A DNA stretch of 64,000 bases from Amphiura filiformis (Eukaryota; Echinodermata; Ophiuroidea; Amphilepidida; Amphiuridae). Shown here one piece after another: positions 42,716 to 54,963 of this stretch. The stretch's first letter is position 1, and each line of letters opens with the position of its first letter. The notes below the pieces were generated by a model. It worked only from the letters and a program-made list of their open reading frames with translations. It was not told the origin of the DNA and made no database searches. The stretch is from the NCBI RefSeq assembly GCF_039555335.1, contig NC_092636.1, positions 52,817,706-52,881,705 of the forward strand, read 5' to 3'. Position numbers and translations under genes: made by a program.

Positions 42716-45700
42716 ATGGCAGAATTCAAAATATATCTGTCTGGTATGTCCTTGATTCGTGCATATGACAATTCAACCTATCAGATCTTTGCGACAAGTT
42801 CGAGTCATAGTCATGAACAAAGAGTATTGAAGAAAGTTTCCCAGCATAATTACGATTGTTCTGCATTTGAGTTAGAAGTACTACATCTTAACCAGAACCA
42901 AGGTATATATGGTAATTTGGTAAATTTTATTAATATTGGAAACGTTATGTTTTCAGGGCAAGAGTAAGGGCCAAAAAAAGTTTGATTGGGTTTGCTTTCA
43001 CTCGAACAGCAAGTTGATATTATTATAGACTGCGGAACTCAGTCTTCAATGATAGTCAGTCATTTAACTATTGGTCGTTATATGACTATCATTTGAAGAC
43101 TGAGTTCTTAAGATATATCTTCCGAGGAGCAGTTTCAGACAATAGCTCGGGATTATTGGGGCAGAGGTTATCTTTTGAATTCTATTCTAACACATGATCA
43201 GACATGAGCCAATAAAGTTTGTCAAAAAATTGGGGCGAGGTTATTTGTTCAATTTCATTGGGGTTTTCTGCAAAATGCCAGGGGCAAAATGTAGCTTTGC
43301 AAATTATGCTTGTTACAATCCAATAAGAAACTAAAAAAATGTAGAGTGACCGACTTCAGACTGATTTTGCTTGAGGGTCAAAACTGATAAATCGGTAGTA
43401 CTTTTGTCATGGTGGGGCATTATAATTGTTGTATGTTTGTGTTATTCCCATACACAGATGCACCTGCGCACCATCAAGAGCCACATTTGATAGCATCAAC
43501 TTCACAGAATGAAACAACACCTGCTTCGTCTCATCAAACAATAGCGGCAATATCACCTCAGTGGAAATTTGACAATCTACCCAGTGTTGTTGTAAACCAC
43601 ATCTTCTCATATCTTGAACACAAAGATCTATGTCGTATGTCACAGTAAGTATACATTTATGGTTCACCAAATCCACCAATTATGCACAGATCGAAGTTTA
43701 CAAAACGAAATCAGCCACATAGTGCTCAAAATATATATTACATGTCCATGCTATTAGCAGTTAGTCCAGCCAAACTTTGGCTAGATTATTGAACGTCAAC
43801 AATTTCTTTTTTTTTTCAGTTAAAGGTCATACAGGTTTGATTACTGAAAATCACTTTAAATTCACTATTGTGACCCCACGCAGAACAGGTGGTCTACCAA
43901 TGCATTTGAATTGGAAGAATTCCTCCTTTGCAGCAAAATAAGTTACTTGTTGCAAGTTAATAATGTTATGGAATGTGTTAAGTTATGTAATTATTCCTTA
44001 CATGTGATGTCAGTTCGAGGCTCTCCTTGTACACATAGTACATAACGGCAGAATCGTGCAAGTAGTGAATAGATTTGCTATGCACAAATTTGTATTGAAA
44101 TTGCGGCCAAGAAAACTATTCCAGTTCAAAATGACTAAGACTTGAATAGCGAGGTCAACGCTTGGGGGTCACCGATAAGGCTGATGGTTACACTCACATT
44201 GATACGCATTGGTCATGTGTCTGGTAAATTTACTCAAGAAAATTCACTTCGTATTGCGGACTGTTTAGGAAATCAAGAAACATACAATGTGTATACTGAC
44301 ATAGAATGATTTCCCATAAATAAACTTACCATTTAACATTTTTCATATTGCTATAGAGTCTGCAAGCAGTGGCATGATGCAGCAAGAAATCCACGACTAT
44401 GGAAGATTGTGCAACAGACTCCTTCTGATAGTGATCATCTGATGGTGTTCTTGAAAAGCTATATTGGCAAGCCACTTGTCTTCTTGAGACCATTCTCTAT
44501 GAGCACATCAGGTAAGAGTTTTTTCTGGAAATCAGCAATAAATACAAATCTTTAAAAGTGTTCTAGCTGGCCCATTTATGAATGACAAGCTGTGTAAGAC
44601 ATTCTTTGTAGCTACAGTCAGTGTTCAAATTCTCCAAGGGCCAAGGGCCCTTGGGGTTTATACAATCTACTGGCCTAAACTTAAATTCCACGAATTTAAT
44701 GTTACACTGGTCCACAATTTGTGACACTTTGTTAAACTTCTGGCTCACAAATCAACAACGGATAATACCATGGATTGATGTCCAAGTCAGCAGTGAGTCC
44801 ATCTTGCCGACTTTGGTGTCAAGATTTCATGGGTCCTGCAGGCTTGTTCCGGTGGGCCTACAGTGATTTTCATAGAGGTTTTTGTCCCTGATGTCGAACA
44901 CTGGGTGCAGTGGTGTAAAAAAAGGGGCTTGAACTAGAAATGAAGCCCTCAGTCCAGACCCTAGCCCCTGCTCCCAAATGTTCCATTAGGCGACAAAAAA
45001 AACCCAGCTATGATGCGGGCCTGACCGACCCAGAATCCAGAATTTGCATTTTGGAGAATTTTTTTTAAATTTTGCTAAAATCATAACAAATCAGCCGTTT
45101 TGGGCTGCCTAAATTTATTAATTTTGGCTGAAAATGTTTAGAAAATATGTTTGCAAAAAAACTTTTTTTCAGATTTGACCCAATTTTGGTGAAATATTTG
45201 GGTAATTTTAGCCTCCAGAAAAATAAAACATGCCCAACCAACCAACCCTACTTCAAAAATTCGTCCGCCCGTAGAACTTTCCTTTTTCGTTGCCTTATCT
45301 CATTATACAACATTATCATAGACTAGTCTTGACCATTCAATATCAGCATTGTGTAAAACTTTTGTGATGTGTTTTCTTTTGTTTCCTTATTACATCCCCA
45401 CACCCTTGTGGTTGATTTCAAACTTACTGTCTTCATCTTCCTTCCTTTTAGGTCTTCAGCATATCAACCAAAATTGTTGCAACATTCAAGCCTTGTGGTT
45501 AGTTGACATTGAACTGAAGTCCTTAGACTTGACCTACTTACCATCATCACTGGTATCACTCGCACTTGTGCCCAGCTCTGAAATGCATCACCCAGATGGA
45601 GAATGGTGGAAAATTCTGAACATCAGCAAATTCCCAAATTTGGATTTTCTGTTCCTCTCCAGAACAGTTTCATCAGATGACTTGCTGCAGCAAGTCACCC

Positions 45701-46236
45701 AGCTGACAACACTAACTGGATTTCGCTTTGAAGAATGCAAAAAGTCAATTTCGGAAGCAACAATTTCAGAATTGACCAACAGATTAACAAATCTTCAGTT
45801 TTTAAGTTTCACTGGGTGTAATGGTGTTAAAATTCAGTATCTTGAATATATAGGTAGGCATTTGAAATGCTTGCATCAACTTAGACTGAATCGTATGTGG
45901 ACATTAAACCCTGAACAGGACTTGGCTTGTTTGACAGCTCTACCTGAACTGAAGATTCTCCATATTCAAAATGGCACAGATGCAGATACTGTTCAAGTGC
46001 AAGAATTCTGTGATAGTTTTGCCTGTACATTAGACATGTTCAGTAAAATGGGTATGCTGGTTGTGACTGATTTGAAAAAACATGAAGCAGTGTTAACCTT
46101 CAGAACTGCTTCCTGTTTGCAAATGCAAAGAAATATGCAAGTTATGTTTGAAAAGGTTAAAGGACAAGAAAGTTACTGGGTCAGGGCCATATTTAGTGAT
46201 ATCGTGCCACTTCAAAATACTCCTGTTCAAAACTGA
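42716..46236 (+). CDS. F-box protein with leucine-rich C-terminal region, 4 exons, 384 aa
   Basis: Likely substrate-recognition subunit of an SCF (SKP1-CUL1-F-box) ubiquitin ligase. Exons 42716-42743 (donor GTATGT), 43458-43644 (GTAAGT), 44357-44511 (GTAAGA) and 45452-46236 join in phase to 1155 nt. The F-box spans residues about 45-90: WKFDNLPSVVVNHIFSYLEH, then DLCRMSQ joined to VCKQWHDAARNPRLW across the exon 2/3 border. The last exon has Leu-rich repeats of FBXL type (LTNLQFLSFTGCNGVKIQYL, LPELKILHI) and a C-terminal domain without recognisable motifs. The tiny first exon (MAEFKIYLS) is the least certain part; the frame could start elsewhere. AATAAA at about 46376 may serve as polyadenylation signal. 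Intron 1 contains an 80-bp near-perfect palindrome and intron 2 a dispersed repeat shared with the Helitron. Confidence 0.85.
43028..43108. repeat. Near-perfect palindrome in F-box intron 1
   Basis: AACTCAGTCTTCAATGATAGTCA and TGACTATCATTTGAAGACTGAGTT form arms of about 24 bp separated by about 32 bp. Confidence 0.8.
44005..44072. repeat. Copy of the Helitron palindrome arm in F-box intron 2
   Basis: CAGTTCGAGGCTCTCC, then ACATAGT-CATAA-GGC and GTGCAAGTAG-GAAT, match the outer arm at 52115-52175 with about ten substitutions. It is a dispersed family member. Confidence 0.65.
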
Positions 46237-47027
46237 GATTTTTTTCAAATTAACTGTGAATGATCCTAGCACTTCAGAATAGGTCCAGTAGTTTTCCAAA
46301 GTCGCCGAAAATCCAATCCGATATGATTATCGTTTGAGCCCAAAATGTAAGAGAATTGAAAAAGTCTGACCTTTAAATAAAAATTTGAAATTCTAATTAT
46401 CTTTTGTGTCATGTGTCTTATAATTAATTTCGAAGGGGCATTGTCATTTTGTTTCATATTGTGCATTGTACCTCACATCTGATGAGGCCTGTACCAAAAT
46501 AATCCCGTGTTAAGTTGCACTTGCGGTTTTGATATAATTGATATTGCAAGCACACACTTGATTCACAATGGCACATGTATAGAACAGTATGGTGGTATCC
46601 TACAATGGGGGAATGAGGCTATCACTTTCTTATTCATAACATCTAAACGGAACATATTTAAGGCCTAAAAGTTTAATCATGAGAAAATATGACCAAGCTT
46701 TCTTCTGATGCCCAAATCTCTATTTTGATAAGATAAAGTGCGGAGATGAGGCTCAGAGGCTGTAGATCACTGTCACACACCTTTAAATATGGGAATATGT
46801 TACTAAAAACACCACAGTCCATGCAGACGCAGGGTGTCTGCAGGGGGATGTGCCCCCTGAGAAGTAAGAAACTTTTGCAAAATGAAGACCTAATTAAAGC
46901 GATTTTGGTGGACCATTTTGGCATTATTAGGGTGTAAAATTTTAGTTTGAAAAAGCCGAAAATATGTGAAATGAGCAGTCCACGAAGCCTTTTGTGGACA
47001 AGTTTTCGCTATTATTGTAGACCTATA

Positions 47028-47246
47028 CCGTAAAACCTCGTCTACAAGCATATAGAGTGCTTCTGATAAAAGCTAAATTAATCCAGGTGCCAATATGGAA
47101 TTAGAGCAAATAAATTATAGATCCAAGCACATGCAAACAAGTATTATTGTAAGACCAATCCATTGTATTGGTATATTTACACAAGTATCGTATTAATTTA
47201 ACTTTCATCAAAGACACTATATATGCTTGTAGACAGGGTTTTACGG
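47028..47246. mobile_element. Mariner-type MITE with TA duplication
   Basis: CCGTAAAACCTCGTCTACAA and its inverted counterpart TTGTAGACAGGGTTTTACGG, flanked by TA at 47026-47027 and 47247-47248; arms of about 33 bp. Confidence 0.82.
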
Positions 47247-47458
47247 TAAATTGTGTTAAACATAGATACAAACATTATATGAAAAGAAAGAATGAAATGA
47301 TGAATTAAATAATTTTAGTGTTTTATATTCTATATTTTACTTTTAGTGCCTTCATTTGAATTTAATTATGTTTTCTTTTTTTTTATTCGATATCCATCCA
47401 AATTTTCCAACCCTAATGAGTTGCCTGCTTAATTTCCCGCTCGACCATGTTTCCCCAG

Positions 47459-47650
47459 GGCCACGCTACCCACAGCCAGGGATTTTGTTGGACTTTGTCA
47501 CAAGTCCGACTTTTATCAAATTTTTCCCCAAACCCAACGTGACATAATTTTTGGTCAAAATTATGTCACGGACCAGGGGTTGGGGGAAAAGTGATAAAAG
47601 TCTGCCTTGCGACGAAAGCAGACAATGCCCTGGCCATGGGTTGTGTGGCC
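47459..47650. repeat. 190-bp palindrome
   Basis: The arms meet near 47552 at a TTTTGGTCAAAA centre. Shared blocks include GCCAGGG/CCCTGGC, GACTTTTATCA/TGATAAAAGTC, CCCCAACCC-like and ACGTGACATAAT/ATTATGTCACG. It is probably a foldback or decayed MITE. Confidence 0.7.
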
Positions 47651-50600
47651 TTAACTTGGGGATGGGACCAAATAAAATTGGCAAATGTTGAAAGCATTTA
47701 AGCAAAAATGGCCACTTGTTCATACATACACGCTATATAACAGCGCGCGTGATTGGTCGAGAGCCGGGCATAAACAGCGTTTTTGCCCGGTATCCCGGAT
47801 GTGAGATCGCTGGGTAGGGAAAATGCATGAAAATCGTGTTTTTTAATAATGTTACTGGTAGTTTTTTGTTATTATTTTGATGAAATAAGAATCACAAAAT
47901 TTTCAGGTATGTAAGCAAGCGGCCCCTCGGGCATAAACAACCGTTTAGTCATGAAAATATATGAATGAACCCCTAATTCATTCACTACGCAGAGGGGTGT
48001 CTGAGGTTCCCCCTCTTAAGTTGGAAAATTTTGCAAAATGAAGGTCCTTTGAAGCCATTTGGTGCATCTTTACACTGTTTAAATCATTGCTTCAAACAGA
48101 AAAATGCGGGCCCGAACTCAATGCAAAATTTTAAATGTTACACAGCCCACTGACCATGCTGACACTTTACAAGACTTGAGACTCACAATCACTAAAGCAT
48201 GTACAAATCGATGTTGAAGTCAGTATGGAGTCCATCTTAATACTGACTGTGGTGGTGACAAAATTTGACAGGCCCTGCATATCGGCAGGTCCACTGTAAT
48301 TTTCACATGCTTTTAGGACGAGGACCTGCCTTCAAGCAATGCCTAAAATAATTGCAGGCCTATAAATTATAGGACCTACTTCTGATCAACCTGACTGCAC
48401 GTTTTTTTTAGGCATGGGTCTACTGAAGTATGTAGCTATAAATTGATTTAATTTGCAATTCGTACAACATTCATCTTTAAAATACAACTTGATAAATTTG
48501 TTGGCTGTTTTGAACTGATACGACGAATGAAAATATGTGCTAAATACCATTTATTATATTATATTAATTACCGGTAATGAAAATTATCTTACCTTTTTGA
48601 ATAAAAATTTTTATTTATACTAGCGGCAGACCCGCGCTTCGCGCGGGTCCCCGCTAGTTGAGTAAACGGGAGCGGTTAGTAAACGGGAGTGTTTAGTAAA
48701 CGGTGATGATCAAAGAGCTTTTAAATATAAATAGAGTCGCAATAGATTATATAATCTTTTGTTCGTTTGATGCCGATTAGAAGTTGCGACAGGCTATTCA
48801 TAAAAGTGGTACCATTGTTTCGAATAAAGGGGTTCCGCCATTAAATTGGTCACTGATCCGGCATCATATTAACGCTCTACACAACAGGCGAGTATCAATA
48901 AGTGACCACACTACAGTCATGTGTAAGGGCAGTCATGTGTAAAGTGGTACCATTGTACTCAATGTATCCCAAATGTGTGCTTGTGTGGGTCTGAAGACTA
49001 TAAGGAGGCTTTAGATGTCGATGCAATCATCTTTACCACCCACCTGACGATAGGTGTTTCATTTAAATAAATTGAATGCTCTTGGTGATCGATTACACAT
49101 TAGAATGTATGAAGGCTGCCATTTCCAGTCCATATATCTATATTACACTATAATGGTAATCGCTATACGTATACATGTAAGTATAAGTATAGGCCTATAA
49201 AGGTTGTTTTTAAGAAATTTCCATTTAATGTTATTTTAAGAAGGAGATTGGTATAGAAATAGTGGCGTACCCAAAGAGGGGAGGGGGTTGGGGAGGGACA
49301 GATTCACCATATGGAAAACTTTGGTGCATCTGCTCACGCCACTTTCAAAAGGTCTTTTTAACACAGGAAATTCTAGTAAAATTTTGACTTTTCTACCTAT
49401 CTTCAACCACTACAGGAAAATGAAAAATGTTTTTAAATATCTTCGCTCGGTATTAAAAACTTTGCTATATCTACTTTCAAATAATATAAATTATAAATCC
49501 ATTGAGTTTTGGGAAAAGGTGGCACTTTTTACTTAGAAAGTTGTACGTTTTTCAATTTTCAATGGGAAATGAGACATTTTTCTTTCTTTTTCAAGTTTTT
49601 TTGAGCAAATTATTTGCTAATTATTTCAGAACATTTCACTGGAACATGCTAACATTTTTCTTCGCGTTGCAATAAACACTTGAGAGAGTTATCTTTCTGA
49701 TGATATAAAATTCATGTTTAATAGTGGATAGCAAATGGTGGCACTTTTTGATCCAAAATAATAATAAACATCACCAAAACTCATTTTTTCGATGTGCACA
49801 GGGATTCCTAACAATGGAAATCAATCAGCCATAACGAGTGAACAATGGGGAGCACAATGGGTTTTCCCATGCTTGCCTAATACAAGGTCATGCAGTAAAA
49901 AATGTTGCTCTTCATGCTACCACTTTTCTGCTCATATTGTGGCCAAACTTTTTCCTATGCTCTGTGAGAAGTCTTGGGAGGGGGGAGAGGGGAGGAGGGG
50001 ATATGGAGAATGAGAGAGGGCTGGAGGAAGGGATAATAAAGGCAAGTAGATAAATAGAAATATAAGGAAAATGATGGGAATGAGAGAGGGAGGGTGAGAG
50101 GGGACAATGAGAGCGAGGGAGCGATAAAATGTAGGCCTAGGAAAAAATAAGTACAAAGAAGGGAAAAGAAAGGAATGATGAATACATTTAATTATTAGGC
50201 CTATATAATACTAAACACATAACAGCACTGGGCAGCCATTCGACGATGTCAATGCCTTTATTCGTTACGTAATTAAAACGCCCAGTCAGATGTATTTCAC
50301 ACCTACCAAACACAACTCACCCAATTTCGCAAACTGGACGTTGAATGTACACTCTCATGAATATTGATTGGCAACATTTTCCAATATGTCAGCGCTCTAA
50401 TCGGAAACAATAGAACAATAGACCCTGCAGAGCGTTGGTGATGATAATCATGCTGTTTTGGTAGATTATTCATCCAGTAATAATCAGATGTTGATAATCA
50501 TGTTAGCTCCTGTCATGTAAGAAGCTAAACTTTTATTTAAGTGAATATCCAGATCTGTGATAATGTTGTTATACTCACTCAATCCCTCAGATTTATTTTG

Positions 50601-50984
50601 CAAATCTGTCACCCAATGACCCCTTTTTTCACCAGCTTACACCCAAGGACCTCCTTTTGTTTAAAAGAAATTTACACCAAATCTGCAAATATTTTAGGCG
50701 CTTCGCGCGCATTGTGAACAAATTTAACATTTTTGTAGCAATTTCAGTTTCAAAAAGGCAAATTTTCACAAAACGTTGCCCAGAAAGTTATATTTTACCG
50801 GGTTAATGGCACTGAATTTGAGCGTTCTCACACATTTTCTTGGAGGCCCCTACTGAAAAACCCCCTTTTTGACCATAATAGCCTTCGATAGACCCCTAGT
50901 GTCATACTCTGGTAGGGACAGGTACGTTACTTTTATATTCGAGTGCCCCCTCCCGGCGCACCCTCCATCCGAGCCACCTTCCCT

Positions 50985-51415
50985 CCGCGTATTAAGAAGC
51001 TTGTTTTGGACATCCGATAACAACTATTATAGTGTCAAAGTGGTCGCGAAATAGCTTCAATTCGGTCTTTATTTTGATTTTTTTTTTTTCAAATAGGGCC
51101 TACTCAGGAGGCCACGTCCCCCCTGGGTATTAAGAAGTGTCCGTTTTTGCTTCTGCTTCGGACAGCTGTACACTTACGTTTTAAACGATGATAACAACAT
51201 AAGTGTCAAAATGGTGCTTCAATTGAGCCTTTATTTTGATTTTCTTTTTCAAATACTCCCCCCCCCCTTGATACCCCCTGCGTATAAAGAAGTGTCCGTT
51301 TTGGCTTCTGTTTTGGACACCTGTATACACTTTAAAGCAATGACAAAACAAAAATGGTCCCCGAAATGGCTTCAATTTATAGGCCTAGGCCTTTATTTTG
51401 ATCAAGTGTTCAATT
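50985..51415. repeat. Three tandem copies of an approximately 145-bp unit inside the Helitron
   Basis: Units begin at CGTATTAAGAAG or a variant near 50987, 51126 and 51280. Each carries AGTGTCAAA-TGG or a variant, CTTCAATT and CTTTATTTTGAT-TTTTTCAAAT. Copies are diverged by indels. Confidence 0.75.
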
Positions 51416-51462
51416 CTGAGTGGACACCACCCCCCCCCCTCCTCAGACCATCAGATAACCCT

Positions 51463-52175
51463 ATTCGCTACTTGCACGGTTCCGCCATTATGCACTATGT
51501 GCGGGAGAGCCTCGAACTGGCAGCATACATGAAAGGAAGAATTATGTAACCTTACACAGAACGTTATGACTAGTTCAATTCCCATTCTTAGTCAGTGGGA
51601 GTGGTCTAGTTCGTATACACATTTTTGATTGGACAATCGCAAGAATTCGGGTGCCGTTTATCAGGCCGTAGACGACCCCACGTCATCATGCGTCTTGATA
51701 ATGCCTTACACGCTTGTAGAGGTGCGCGTATGTATCGCGATGTATGCGTAGACTAGTGCGGAATACGCGACGCGCTAGCAGTACGCGCAACAGAATACGT
51801 GAAGTTGTAAACAAGTTTCGTTCATTTTATAATAAGGGGAGTTTTTATGACGGTAACTTAGTTTTTGCTTTAAAAAAATTGTTTACAGTTTATATTAAAA
51901 TAATATTTAACTGACTAAGAATGAGAATAAACGATAGGAATTTTTATTTTGCCTATCCTCTACCTATGATAGACGACAGGCATGTCCAATATTTTTATCG
52001 TAGTGTGCGCCGGCATCCACTACTCAAAATATTGGACCTGCCTGTCGTCTATCACACGGTAGAGGATAGGCAAAATAAAAATTCCTATCGTTTATTCTCT
52101 AATTCATGTATGCTGCCAGTTCGAGGCTCTCCCCGCACATAGTGCATAATGGCGGAACCGTGCAAGTAGCGAATG
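51463..52175. repeat. Nested palindromes inside the Helitron
   Basis: Outer arms: 51463-51532 and 52102-52175 (TTGCACGGTTCCGCCATTAT, GAGAGCCTCGAACTGGCA and their inverses). Inner arms: about 51923-51997 and 52026-52099, about 75 bp and almost perfect, sharing AAACGATAGGAATTTTTATT and GATAGACGACAGGCA. There is a small loop of about 28 bp in the inner one. Confidence 0.85.
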
Positions 52176-52474
52176 CGGCGCGCGACCTATAAACCCAGAC
52201 GCAGTACGTGTCAGGGTGCGTGACTCGCTACTAATCGCGCGCGTGCATTGACGCGTTTTTGGTCATTACCTGAGCCGTAAGGTTATTGACCTCAACGGCC
52301 TAGCAACCGACCATTTTTTTTGTTATTTCCATAGTGATTGAATAGTTTTGCAAAAATGAACCTATAATGGCAATATGTACCCGATCAAAGTACGAATAAA
52401 TCAGAGCTGAAAGTGAAATCATCTCTGAGTCTATTCGCGAACAAAATTTAGCGACTTCCTTTTATTTATATAGA

Positions 52475-53885
52475 TATTGATTGATTGATATGGATTCACT
52501 TATTAATGTATTCAATCATTTTATTCATTTATTTACTTATTAACTTATTAATTTATTTATATAATTATTTACATGCTACTGCATGCTGACAAGTAAAACT
52601 ACAGGAATCCCTGCGAATTCGACGAGTGCCGAGTCAACGGCGAAACATTGATAGGCCTACACATCTTATCGTTCTTTTGGGTTTTGGCTTGCTTTTACTT
52701 TTGCTTGTTATTTTGCCACATTCAGGATCAATGTAGGAAAAAATAACATGATAGAAATCACGTCAATTTCTCCTCGTCTAACAGTTTTTATGTTGTTTTC
52801 GGCGAAATTCTGCATGATTCCATACATTGATACGGCAATTTGGCTGTGCATGAAAGCGTGATCCAGTCGCTATATGGTAACGCTCCGAGGTCACCGATAT
52901 GACGTCAGGACTACGTGCATTTTGTATTCCCATTGATCCTTGTTGCTTTTGCAGGTTATAAGAACTCTCTAAGCTTCTCTATAAGAACTAGTCTGTATTT
53001 TACTTGTTCCCCAATCAGTTTAAGTTAAGTTAAGTTTACACTTGAAGAGTATTCCTTCTCTTTTCTGAGGTCACGCTTCCTCCTATAGTATTATTCTGAA
53101 TATTTATCACAATATTTATGTCTTAGATTCACTTAGATTTACTTGATGTTTTTCATTTTATTGACTTCAATTTTCACACAATAGTGTTTTCCTCATGCCT
53201 CTGTGGAAGATATTCAATGACTGTAATCTCCAGCGGGTGTAGACTTCCAATGGAGTCACCCATTCAACCCCATTTGAAGTTCACACTCCCTGTGTCGAAG
53301 ATCATGTCTTCCATAGAGGGAGTATGGATTTCAACTGAAATAGCAATAAAGGACAGAGTTATAACACACTTTGCCTATATATTCTTTGGTTCACCTCAAC
53401 ATCGGTAGTGACATCGGTGCTTTTTTGCGACTGTGTCTCAAGCTTGATGACAAACTATTATAGGCCCTAGGCCTACCCTTGTACGCGTGCGTGCACTCTA
53501 CCGTGTACCCTATACCTACCGAACGTGAGGTGAATCGATGTTTAGAATTGCTTTGACTAACTTTAAAACCGACACGGTATAGGCAGAGTCTATAAGCTAA
53601 TATTTCCTACGAAAAGCCACATTAGGACGGACTGGGTAAAGCTACAAACAGAAATTCTGAATAATAAATAATAATGCTATTGTTATGTCAAGTAAGATAA
53701 GAAATAATTATGGACATATTACTAAATTGACTAGTTGCTCTAATGGCAGGCAGCGTCACCTAATACAAGCCATGCGCCTCAATGCCGGGTGTTTACTTAT
53801 AAATCCCTGTGTCAACTAATAGTAGTTATAAACCACCGCAAATAGATTCATCAGGATATGAAAATCATATGAAAATGTTCTTAAG
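52475..53885. other. Intergenic, no gene seen
   Basis: ATTGATTGATATGG and TTATTTA low-complexity tracts near 52480-52560. A region near 53190-53330 carries repeats resembling GTTCACACTCCCTGTG-type dispersed repeats. No splice-bounded exon. Confidence 0.3.
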
Positions 53886-54384
53886 CAAATCCAACTAAAG
53901 GTGATGTTAACATATCTCAATGACGTTTCGTGCTGTAACACAGCACTTTCTCAAATTGAATGACCAGCTTTGACATTTGACGTCGGCTGCTTCCTGTGCT
54001 TCCAATTGGTAGCTGACGTAGAGGGTGCTGTCAATAATAATAAGACATCCGCTCTCACGGACCATGTCGCTAAGGACAATCATGGGATAGTCTGGGACGA
54101 GACCAAAATAAGAGAAACCAACAGAAAAAGTATTAAGTAGACACATAAAGGAATCAATATGGATAAGAAAGACGGGACAGGCTAATACACTCAATAGGGA
54201 TTGTGGTATAACTTCTTCCTTTCGCATATCTATGATCAGCTATTGACAGCGCCATCTACGTCAGCTACCAATTGGAAGCAGCCGACGTCAAAGGTCAAAG
54301 CTGGTCATTCATTTAAAAAAATGCTGTGTTACGAAACGCCATTGAGGTATGTTACCTGGGTATCATCACCTTCATTTGGATTTG
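53886..54384. mobile_element. Palindromic element with arms of about 150 bp
   Basis: Left arm 53886-54035 and right arm 54237-54384 share inverted CAATTGGTAGCTGACGTAGA, TGACCAGCTTTGAC, TTTGACGTCGGCTGCTTCC and TATCTCAATGACGTTTCG-like blocks. The loop is about 200 bp. The overlapping open frame on the minus strand has no recognisable domain. Confidence 0.8.
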
Positions 54385-54963
54385 TTTAAAAACATTTTCA
54401 TATAATGGTTATAAACCACCAATATAAAACAAGTATTTTGGTCGGATCATCAAAAGACAATATGTAGATGAACAGGAAACCAAAGGGAAATCTGAAACCA
54501 GATTTTCGTATTAAAGGCAACAAGCTGCTCCAGGATAATGATGAGTTACCAACCCATATTAAGTATTGAGAATAGCTTATCTCAAACACTGAATTGCATG
54601 TATTGCGTCCATCAACGCAACAGGATCTCAAGAGCTGTGCACTGATGCAAACCCTATGGGAGATGGAAACTACAAATTCCCCCTCCACCTCTTGAAGCCC
54701 CGTCGTACAAACAAGCACATTTCTGGGGACCAAACTTGCATACCCTAGTTGCTATTAGGCGATGCGAGTCGATTGAGCAAAGAGAAAGGACTTTTAAGTA
54801 CACTTTAATAATGCATTATGAAAAAGCTGCCCCAAAGTATAAAACTTGGTTCCCTGTCATATTGGACTTGATAAAACCCTCTGTCGCGTGGTATATACCA
54901 AATTTTTCCATCTGACCAAAATATACCAGTGAAACTGTGCCTTAGAGCTTGGTTCCCATCATT
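54385..54963. other. 3' flank of the TNFR-like gene
   Basis: No coding signal. The downstream polyadenylation region of the minus-strand gene should lie here; no canonical AATAAA close to the stop stood out. Confidence 0.3.

Larger units (their letters stand above)
46237..48619. other. Intergenic with two MITEs and a dispersed repeat
   Basis: Apart from the elements listed separately, a repeat with GGGTGTCTG...GTTCCCCCT or ATGTGCCCCCT, then TTTTGCAAAATGAAG appears at about 46828-46920 and about 47995-48070. No exon is supported. Confidence 0.4.
48620..52474 (-). mobile_element. Putative non-autonomous Helitron, 3.86 kb
   Basis: On the minus strand the element starts TCTATATAAATAAAAGG (52474) after an A and ends CTAG (48620) before a T, the A|TC...CTAG|T insertion pattern of Helitrons. 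A GC-rich hairpin, ACCCGCGC-GAA-GCGCGGGT (48630-48648), lies 10 nt before the 3' end, as expected. No Rep/helicase ORF is present, so it would be non-autonomous. The interior holds GTAAACGGGAG repeats, a purine-rich tract (49975-50110), a three-unit tandem repeat and nested palindromes. The assignment rests on the termini only. Confidence 0.68.

Noticed and set aside
53907-54227. 106-aa minus-strand frame
   Set aside because: Lies mostly within the arms and loop of a palindromic element and has no recognisable domain.
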